Below, one piece after another: positions 7,987-13,830 of a stretch of DNA of 27,833 nucleotides. The notes under the pieces were generated by a model that did no database searches, was not told the origin of the DNA, and worked only from the letters and a program-made list of their open reading frames with translations. The translations under genes were made by a program, and so were the position numbers. Numbering within the stretch: the first letter of the stretch is position 1; each line of letters starts with the position of its first letter. Origin of the DNA: JAMLGJ01 sp047972145 (GTDB taxonomy: Bacteria; Actinomycetota; Acidimicrobiia; Acidimicrobiales; Microtrichaceae); assembly GCA_047972145.1 (NCBI GenBank), contig JBKEAI010000108.1, forward strand, positions 1 to 27,833, written 5' to 3'.

Positions 7987-9129
7987 CTACTCGACCCAGT
8001 CACCGATCAATCCACCCACTTCACGGTGGAAGTGAACCAGGCGCTCCTCTTCGCCACCCAGGCGTACGGTCTTGAACGCACTGGAGTTGATTCCCCGGCC
8101 GATCGCCCCCTGCGACGCGACATCCTCGCTCAGAACTTTGCTCAACTCCGCCCACTGACGCTCGAAGGACTCCTCGTGTTCCGGTGTCCGTGGTAGGTCG
8201 GTCATCATCCACACCCGCAGTTCGGTGGTACGCAGGTCGATCGGTTCGTACTGGGTGACCACTCCCCAACGCGGAAGGTAGTCCAGGATGACGTTCGGGA
8301 ACAGCATGTAGTTGCAGTGGTCCTCGGCCTGTTCGGAAAGGAGGTTCTTACCGGTGGCTGAGGGAGCACTCCTTGCGTCGTCACGACCCTCCGCGCTGGC
8401 CAGGGACTCGCGTACGGGCACGACCATCCGGGAGTTGGCCTTCGCGTAGGTGAACCACGTCGCCTTGGCCTCCACCAACCTGCCGACCGTACCCCTGTGG
8501 ATGAACGGCACGTGGTAGGTCTCGTTGAACGCGTCGACCACCGCCTTCCAGTTGAGAGGAACGGTCTCCACCCGGGTGTGCATGACCCGCTGCTCGTCGC
8601 AGCGGTATCGCGCGAGTTCGTCCGCGAAGTCACCGAGGGCTTCCTCGACCCCACCCTCGGGCTGGCCCAGGTGTACCCACACGAAGCCGTTCCACACCTC
8701 ACAGTTCACAGCCGGAAGGGCGCACGCTGACATGTCCAACCCATCACCGAAGCGCGCCTGGCCCGGCAACGCGACGAGTGTGCCGTCGAGCCCGTATGTC
8801 CAGCCGTGGTACGCGCAACGGAGACGCTTGGCGTCGCACGGCTCGTCGATCACCGCGCTACCGCGATGCGAGCACACGTTGTAGAACGCCCGCACAGTGT
8901 CACCATCGCGGGTGATGACCAGGCTCCTGCGCCCGACGGTCACCGGGTATCCACCCGTCTCGGGCAACACACCCAAAGGGGTGGCGAGAAGCCAGGTCTG
9001 CCCGAACACATCCTCGAGCTCCTGGTCGAAGCGAGCGGGGTCCGTGTAGATCGACGCGGGCAACTCCCTGTAGAGCACGGGTTGGGGGTGCTCCGGTGCC
9101 GTGCCGGCGTCAGGTGCTGTGATCGTCAT
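7987..9129 (-). CDS. Rieske non-haem iron oxygenase, alpha subunit
   Basis: A 380-residue aromatic-ring-hydroxylating-type oxygenase large subunit. The Rieske [2Fe-2S] site is Cys86-x-His88 in NVCSHRG and Cys105-x2-His108 in RCAYHGW. The mononuclear iron site is in DAFNETYHVPFIH, with His206 and His211, and a likely Asp336 in SEDVASQGAIGRG. ATG 9129 has AGGAG eight bases upstream. The same frame happens to stay open far upstream through the MFS gene, but that stretch is not part of this protein. Such enzymes hydroxylate aromatic rings or demethylate quaternary amines and ethers; they need a reductase, and none is in the window, nor is a small beta subunit. Position next to importer and CoA ligase genes suggests oxidation of the imported compound, but its own promoter was not resolved. 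Confidence 0.92.
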   Translation of the reverse strand: MTITAPDAGTAPEHPQPVLYRELPASIYTDPARFDQELEDVFGQTWLLATPLGVLPETGGYPVTVGRRSLVITRDGDTVRAFYNVCSHRGSAVIDEPCDAKRLRCAYHGWTYGLDGTLVALPGQARFGDGLDMSACALPAVNCEVWNGFVWVHLGQPEGGVEEALGDFADELARYRCDEQRVMHTRVETVPLNWKAVVDAFNETYHVPFIHRGTVGRLVEAKATWFTYAKANSRMVVPVRESLASAEGRDDARSAPSATGKNLLSEQAEDHCNYMLFPNVILDYLPRWGVVTQYEPIDLRTTELRVWMMTDLPRTPEHEESFERQWAELSKVLSEDVASQGAIGRGINSSAFKTVRLGGEEERLVHFHREVGGLIGDWVE

Positions 9130-9144
9130 GGTGGTCACTCCTAT

Positions 9145-9196
9145 AGCTGAGAGGGATGGCTGAGAGGTATGGCTGAGAAGGATGGCTGAGAAGGTC
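9145..9196. repeat. Four tandem 13-bp units upstream of the Rieske gene
   Basis: Four consecutive near-identical 13-bp units run without gaps: AGCTGAGAGGGAT, GGCTGAGAGGTAT, GGCTGAGAAGGAT and GGCTGAGAAGGTC. They fill most of the 104-base gap between the MFS stop and the Rieske ribosome-binding site. They could be slippage-prone DNA, a repeated protein-binding site, or part of the Rieske leader RNA. Confidence 0.85.
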
Positions 9197-9233
9197 GCAT
9201 CGCTGGGAGATCGTCCGGGGCATGGAGCGGTCC

Positions 9234-10517
9234 TCAGATCGGCCCGGGCGGCAGCGGAGCTCGCTGCGGATCGGTACGCCGCGGTGGTACGAACGACGAT
9301 GCGATCAGGCTCAAGATGAACGCTGCGCCAGAGACGACGAACACCGCACTGAAGGATCCGGTGCTCTCTGCGATCCACCCACCGGCATACGGGCCGACCG
9401 CCTGTGCGATCCCGAACATGACCGTGATCACCCCGAAGACGGCTCCGACCTCGTTCGGGTCCACCCCGTCGCTGACGACCGCCGACACGAGGGCTCCGGT
9501 GCCCGACATGCAGAACCCGAACGCGACCGCAGCGAGGCTCACCAACGGTTCGATTCCGGCCAGCACCGCGAGCGTGCACGCCGCGGCGGTGGATGTGCCC
9601 AGCATCAGCATTAGCCTTCGTCCGGTGCGGTCTGACCATCGGCCGAGGAGCACTCCGCCGAACACGCTCGCGAACCCGAGCAGCGAGAACACGCGCGAGG
9701 CGTGGTTGGGGCTGAACCCCGAATCCTCCTCCAGCGCAGTCACCAGGAAGTTCGAGAACAACGCAAGTCCGAAGCCGAACGCCGCGTACGAGATGGTTAT
9801 CGCCCACCCACGGGGCATCGCGAGGAACGCGGCGGTCCCGTGGGTCTGTGGCCCCTCCGGCTGGCTCAACAATGGACGGAACGCCACCGCGAACCCGATC
9901 AGCACGACCACACCGATCACCCCCTCGATCAGCCACACCGGACGCCACGCATCCGCACCCCCGGCACTGCGAACGACACCGACCAGCTGGGATGCGATCA
10001 CGACTCCCAGACCGAACCCCGCCACGACCAGCCCGAGCGCCAGGCCTCGGCGTTCGGGTTTGACCGCGGCGCTCACCACACCGGCGAGAGGAACCCAGAG
10101 TCCTGCTGAACAGAACCCGTTGAGAGCCATCCCGAGGATGAGGATGGTGTAGTCGGGTGCGGCGAAGAGGATGAAGAAGCTCGCCACCGTACCCAGGAGG
10201 GAGATCTGGACCAATCGGTCCTGGCGCATGCGGGTGCTCAGGAAGCTGACGACGAGCATGCCGATCAGGTAGGCGGCGAGGTTGGTCGTCCCCAACCAAC
10301 CCGCCTTCGTGTAGCTGTGCAGGATGTCCCGCGTCATCGGGGGCATCAGCAGCCCGAGGCTGAAGCGAGAGAAGCCCTGCCCGACCGCGACCGCCGCCCC
10401 CGACAGCACGATCAAAGTAACAGCGGAACTCCTCCACCCGGTGTGCGGTGGTGGAGGAGTTCCGCTGTCGTGCTGATCGGGCCCTCGACGTGAGTGCTCG
10501 GGCCGGGTTGAGGTCAT
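9234..10517 (-). CDS. Major facilitator superfamily transporter (YbfB-like)
   Basis: A 427-residue inner-membrane transporter with about twelve hydrophobic segments. The first helix region AVTLIVLSGAAVAVGQGFSR followed by FSLGLLMPPM resembles the YbfB-type MFS group, and GRWSDRTGRRLMLML is the loop 8-9 form of the MFS signature. The substrate is unknown; uptake or export of a pathway compound are both possible. The start is uncertain: ATG 10517 gives a short polar N-terminus, while an upstream in-frame start at 10631 would run into the terminator of the preceding gene. No strong ribosome-binding site is seen. A large inverted repeat covers codons of the N-terminal tail and first helix, which is unusual. 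It stops 104 bases before the Rieske gene on the same strand, and the two may be cotranscribed. Confidence 0.86.
   Translation of the reverse strand: MTSTRPEHSRRGPDQHDSGTPPPPHTGWRSSAVTLIVLSGAAVAVGQGFSRFSLGLLMPPMTRDILHSYTKAGWLGTTNLAAYLIGMLVVSFLSTRMRQDRLVQISLLGTVASFFILFAAPDYTILILGMALNGFCSAGLWVPLAGVVSAAVKPERRGLALGLVVAGFGLGVVIASQLVGVVRSAGGADAWRPVWLIEGVIGVVVLIGFAVAFRPLLSQPEGPQTHGTAAFLAMPRGWAITISYAAFGFGLALFSNFLVTALEEDSGFSPNHASRVFSLLGFASVFGGVLLGRWSDRTGRRLMLMLGTSTAAACTLAVLAGIEPLVSLAAVAFGFCMSGTGALVSAVVSDGVDPNEVGAVFGVITVMFGIAQAVGPYAGGWIAESTGSFSAVFVVSGAAFILSLIASSFVPPRRTDPQRAPLPPGPI
10400..10482. repeat. Large inverted repeat at the 5' end of the MFS gene
   Basis: CAGCGGAACTCCTCCACC (10421-10438) and its exact reverse complement (10450-10467) are separated by 11 bases; one more A-T pair at 10420/10468 makes 19 bp. 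Farther out, the CCCGACAGCACGA-like segment ending near 10413 pairs with the sequence just after 10468, interrupted by a short insertion. Both arms lie in the MFS coding frame, one in the N-terminal tail and the other in the first helix. Confidence 0.85.
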
Positions 10518-10583
10518 CGATGGTTGCAGTTCTTGGATTGCCCCGGGTTGTGGTCGGGCCCCGTGCTGTCGATTGGCATGGGG

Positions 10584-10636
10584 CCGGCGTGGGGAAACGG
10601 AGGTGGGGGGCGATCCATCGCGCTTCCCCACGCCGG
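10584..10636 (-). terminator. Hairpin downstream of the first binding-protein gene
   Basis: CCGGCGTGGGGAA (10584-10596) and its exact reverse complement (10624-10636) form a 13-bp stem starting 16 bases after the stop of the binding-protein gene at 10653. The 27-base loop includes a second small stem, GCGATCCATCGC. There is no T-run, so it would be a non-canonical intrinsic terminator or an RNA-end stabiliser. Confidence 0.6.
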
Positions 10637-10652
10637 ATTTGGTTGGAGAGTC

Positions 10653-11906
10653 TCAGCCCTCGCTACGGACTGCGATCTCGTGGGTGCCGTCATTGAAGGA
10701 ACTGGCCACCACCCAGGCGAGGTCGTCACTGCCGATGGCAAGATGCGACTCGGGGGTGAACTCATAGGTGGACCGGATGGCGTCGTAGCCGTTGGTCTCC
10801 AGGTACTCCTTGATCCCATCGGGGTCGATCTCGCCCACCTCGTTGATCGCAGTGGCCATCATCATGAATGCGTCATAGGTACCGGCCGCCATCTGGATCT
10901 GGTCGGTGAGCGGGTCGGTTCCTGTGAACTCCTTGAAGTCGAGCCACCACTGGTTGGCCTCGGGATCACTAGGACCGGTTCCGTCGGCCTCGCGGTTCGC
11001 ACGCCAGTAGAGTTGCCCGGCGTAGACGTCGTTCATGCCTTCCTCGCCCACGTCAGCGGTCACCGCTGCGAAGCCGGTCGAGGAGAAGCCGAGGATCGGG
11101 ACATCCCATTCGAGGGCGTTGCGTGCCTTGATCACCGCTGCGGTATCGGGGGCGGCTGTGTTCAGGGAGACGACCGCATCGGGGTTGCCCTCCTTGAGCT
11201 TGGTCATCTGTGTGGTCATGTTCGTCGCCCCGGTCTCGTGGAACTCGGGACCGATGATGGTGATGTCATTCTCTGCAGCGCCCTCTTCGATGAACTCGGC
11301 CGCGTCGATCCCGAGAGCGTTGTTGACCGCGATGATCCCCAGCGAGTCCAAGTCGTTGTTCTTGGCGTAGTTGACGAAGTCCTCCGCCTGGACGTCTGTG
11401 GTGACCTCGGCACCGAACACGTAGGGGTACTTGGAAGCGTCACCCGCGTCGGCGAGCGAGCTCAGGGTCGCATGCGGAATGCCGGCCGGACCTGTGATCT
11501 CCAGCACCGCACCGGTGGGAGAGCTGAGGAACGGACCGATGACGAAGTCGACCTCCTCCTGGTCGACGAGCTCCCTCGCCACCTGGCCGGCCTTCGTAGG
11601 ATCACCGCCGTCGTCCTTTACGATGGTCTCCAGGCACCGGCCGAGGATGCCACCTTGTTCGTTGATGGTCTCCACGGCGAACTCCCCGCCGGTGTTCGCG
11701 TCCTCACCGATCGCAGCGGCAGGTCCCGACATGGAGAAGATGACTCCCGCCGTGACCGGGTCCGATGCATCACATTCACCGGAGTCCGAACTGGTGTCGC
11801 CTCCGTCGTCGGTTCCGCCGGATGCGGAATCGTTGTCGTCGCTACTGCATGCAGTGATTCCGACGAGCAGCAAGAACGCTGCGATGACCGCTCTCGAGAT
11901 TTTCAT
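10653..11906 (-). CDS. Liv-type ABC transporter substrate-binding lipoprotein (copy 1)
   Basis: A 417-residue periplasmic-binding-protein type I (Peripla_BP_6) lipoprotein, the extracytoplasmic receptor of a HAAT importer. The signal peptide MKISRAVIAAFLLLVGITAC ends in a lipobox with Cys20, followed by an Asp/Ser/Gly-rich tether. The mature part starts DPVTAGVIFSMSGPAAAIGE, and DFVIGPFLSSPTGAVLE is the usual family segment. ATG 11906 has AGGAG six bases upstream. It has its own promoter with the site C element and a 3' hairpin, so it is transcribed separately from the permease operon. It probably feeds the LivH/LivMG/LivF complex encoded below, since no other permease is present. It is closely similar along its whole length to the adjacent copy 2. 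Confidence 0.94.
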   Translation of the reverse strand: MKISRAVIAAFLLLVGITACSSDDNDSASGGTDDGGDTSSDSGECDASDPVTAGVIFSMSGPAAAIGEDANTGGEFAVETINEQGGILGRCLETIVKDDGGDPTKAGQVARELVDQEEVDFVIGPFLSSPTGAVLEITGPAGIPHATLSSLADAGDASKYPYVFGAEVTTDVQAEDFVNYAKNNDLDSLGIIAVNNALGIDAAEFIEEGAAENDITIIGPEFHETGATNMTTQMTKLKEGNPDAVVSLNTAAPDTAAVIKARNALEWDVPILGFSSTGFAAVTADVGEEGMNDVYAGQLYWRANREADGTGPSDPEANQWWLDFKEFTGTDPLTDQIQMAAGTYDAFMMMATAINEVGEIDPDGIKEYLETNGYDAIRSTYEFTPESHLAIGSDDLAWVVASSFNDGTHEIAVRSEG

Positions 11907-12082
11907 GCGGGACTCCTATCGGGTGGTTTCACGGGCCTGTGGCCCGCTGCCGACAGGTGGAGGCATCGAGGAAGCTGACGACCCAACAGAAGCGATGACA
12001 GCCGTAGCGCCAAGCACATCTGCCTGAATCGGCCGGGCCCCCCGTTGCACCATCTTGTCGACTGTTCAAGTATCTAAATCTC

Positions 12083-12096
12083 ACGTTAGACGTTAT
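12083..12096 (-). promoter_or_regulatory. Operator-like element, site C
   Basis: On the minus strand ATAACGTCTAACGT matches the WTWACGTMTAACGK pattern. It is a direct repeat of TAACGT with a seven-base period, and its second unit coincides with the candidate -10 box of the copy 1 binding-protein gene. Confidence 0.65.
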
Positions 12097-12111
12097 GTGT
12101 TGGTGTGTCAA
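12083..12111 (-). promoter_or_regulatory. Promoter of binding-protein copy 1
   Basis: TTGACA (12111-12106) and TAACGT (12088-12083) are 17 bp apart on the minus strand, a close match to a sigma-70-type promoter. A transcript starting near 12076 would have a leader of about 170 bases. The remaining part of the 388-base gap (11907-12294) contains only this promoter, the operator and the copy 2 terminator; I see no gene in it. Confidence 0.65.
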
Positions 12112-12203
12112 GGATCACCATTGCGGCGTGCCCACCTCGACCAGGGGTACCGGCGGTACCGGTTGGACCGCACCGACCTGGGACGCATCAACTGCCCGTG
12201 ACG

Positions 12204-12240
12204 CGTCGAGCCCCCTGCGAGGAACGCAGGGGGCTCGACG
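12204..12240 (-). terminator. Strong hairpin downstream of binding-protein copy 2
   Basis: CGTCGAGCCCCCTGCG (12204-12219) and its exact reverse complement (12225-12240) form a perfect 16-bp stem with a five-base loop, 54 bases past the stop at 12295. There is no T-run on either side, as is common for actinobacterial terminators. It would also shield copy 1's promoter from readthrough. Confidence 0.75.
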
Positions 12241-12294
12241 ATGGGAGGTGCGCCGGGGGGATTCAGGGGATTGCGCACTGCCCCGCTCTATGGA

Positions 12295-13545
12295 CTAGCC
12301 CTGGCTGCGGGCCGCGATCTCGTGGGTGCCGTCCTGGAAGGAGGACGCCACCACCCATGCGAGGTCGTCGCTCTCAACTCCCTCGTGTGAGTCCGCGGAG
12401 TACTTGTAGGTGGCGCGTACCCCGTCGTATCCGTTCTCCTCGAGCCAGTCCTTGATCGCATCAGGATCGGTGGATCCGGCTTCGTTCATCGCCGTCATCA
12501 TGACCATCGCTGCGTCGTACCCACCTGCGAACTGCTGGACCTGGTCGGTGAGTGGATCCTCACCCAGGTACTCCTTGAAGCGATCGAACCACTCCTTGGA
12601 TGCGGGATCGCTCGGTCCCTCGCCACCGGGATCGCGGTTGATCTTCCAGTAGAGCTGGCCTGCGTACACGTCCTTCATGCCCTCTTCGCCGACATCCGCG
12701 GTCACCGCGCCGTAGCCGGCTGCCGAGAAACCGATGATGGGCACGTCCCACTCGAGGCTGTTGCGAGCCTTGATCGCTGCTGCGATGTCCGGCGGGGCCG
12801 TGCTGAGCACGACGACTCCATCTGGATTGGCCTCCTTGAGGGCGGTCATCTGAGTTGTCAGAGATGTAGCGCCGGTCTCGTGGAACTCGGTGGCGACGAT
12901 GTCGATGTCGTTGTCCGCGGCCTCTGCCTCGAGGAACTCTGCCGCGTCGATCCCGAGGGCGTTGTTGACCGCGATGATCCCTAGGGAGTCCATGTCGTTG
13001 GCCTTGGCGTAGTCGACGAAGTCGACCGCCTGGCGACTCGTTGCAACCTCGGTGCGGAACACGTAGGGGTACTTCGAAGCGTCACCCGCGTCAGCGAAGG
13101 CACTCAGCACGACCTGGGGCATGTTCGCAGGTGCGGTGATCTCGAGTGCGGAACCCGTCGGCGAGCTCAGGATCGGGCCGATGACGAAGTCGACCTCCTC
13201 CTGGTCGACGAGCTCTCTCGCCACCTGGGCCGCCTTGGTCGGATCACCACCGTCGTCCTTCATGACGAGCTCTACGCACCGTCCGTTCACACCGCCGTCG
13301 GCGTTGGTCTCCTCCACGGCCATGTCGACGCCGGTCTTCGCCTGCTCGCCGATGGACCCAGCCGGACCGGACACGCTGAGGATCACGCCTGCTCGAACCG
13401 GATCACTCGCATCGCACTCACCGGAATCGGGTGTTTCGGTACCTTCGTCGGATCCGCTTGATGCGGAATCGCTGTCGTCGCTACTGCATGCAGTAACGCC
13501 GACCAGCAGCAAGAACGCTGCGATGACCGCTCTAGAGATTTTCAC
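12295..13545 (-). CDS. Liv-type ABC transporter substrate-binding lipoprotein (copy 2)
   Basis: A 416-residue Peripla_BP_6 lipoprotein paralogous to the gene at 10653-11906. The signal peptide begins with GTG-encoded MKISRAVIAAFLLLVGVTAC, with the lipobox Cys20, and the acidic tether and mature domain align with copy 1 without large gaps; by eye roughly two thirds or more of residues are identical. Differences cluster in parts such as GPAGSIGEQAKTGVDMAVEE, VFRTEVATSRQAVDFVDY and the C-terminal third. The GTG at 13545 has AGGAG seven bases upstream; the frame stays open much farther upstream but that region holds the promoter. Its own promoter with site D and its own terminator imply separate expression. 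Two receptors with one permease set would let the importer handle two related ligands; this is inference. Confidence 0.94.
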   Translation of the reverse strand: MKISRAVIAAFLLLVGVTACSSDDSDSASSGSDEGTETPDSGECDASDPVRAGVILSVSGPAGSIGEQAKTGVDMAVEETNADGGVNGRCVELVMKDDGGDPTKAAQVARELVDQEEVDFVIGPILSSPTGSALEITAPANMPQVVLSAFADAGDASKYPYVFRTEVATSRQAVDFVDYAKANDMDSLGIIAVNNALGIDAAEFLEAEAADNDIDIVATEFHETGATSLTTQMTALKEANPDGVVVLSTAPPDIAAAIKARNSLEWDVPIIGFSAAGYGAVTADVGEEGMKDVYAGQLYWKINRDPGGEGPSDPASKEWFDRFKEYLGEDPLTDQVQQFAGGYDAAMVMMTAMNEAGSTDPDAIKDWLEENGYDGVRATYKYSADSHEGVESDDLAWVVASSFQDGTHEIAARSQG

Positions 13546-13732
13546 GCGTGGGCTCCTGTTCGTGTGTCTCCACGAGTTGGTTTCAATCCGTGGTCGATGA
13601 CATCGACCGGGTGCTGGAGCGAATCCGTGGGAGCAACCCGACGGACAGAATCGAAGTCCGCCCGTTACTTGTCCCGGCAGAAGAGCCCCTCGTCTAGCCG
13701 ATCTACACCGATTGGTTGATGTAGTGTAGTTG

Positions 13733-13746
13733 ACGTTAGACGTAAT
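13733..13746 (-). promoter_or_regulatory. Operator-like element, site D
   Basis: On the minus strand ATTACGTCTAACGT matches WTWACGTMTAACGK. Its second unit coincides with the candidate -10 box of binding-protein copy 2. It lies in the divergent region shared with the molybdopterin oxidoreductase, so both genes could respond. Confidence 0.65.
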
Positions 13747-13761
13747 ATCTGAGACCGTCAA
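13733..13761 (-). promoter_or_regulatory. Promoter of binding-protein copy 2
   Basis: TTGACG (13761-13756) and TAACGT (13738-13733) are 17 bp apart on the minus strand, the same geometry and -10 box as the copy 1 promoter. A second TTGACG on the plus strand at 13730-13735 and TAATAT at 13743-13748 may belong to the divergent gene, but no well-spaced pair was found. The rest of the 285-base gap shows no gene. Confidence 0.6.
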
Positions 13762-13830
13762 TCGGGTGTGACGACCACACATGACGACCGCCCGTCGTGG
13801 CCGATCGAGCCAGTATCCCGGGGAGGCCCC

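Noticed and set aside
9130..10437. The Rieske frame stays open upstream, giving an apparent 816-residue protein
   Set aside because: The extension is a low-complexity Arg/Gly-rich reading of the MFS gene in another frame; the clear ATG with AGGAG at 9129 and normal Rieske length support the short form.
10524..11978. Long plus-strand open frame antisense to binding-protein copy 1
   Set aside because: It is a mirror of a well-supported gene in a high-GC sequence and shows no recognisable domain.
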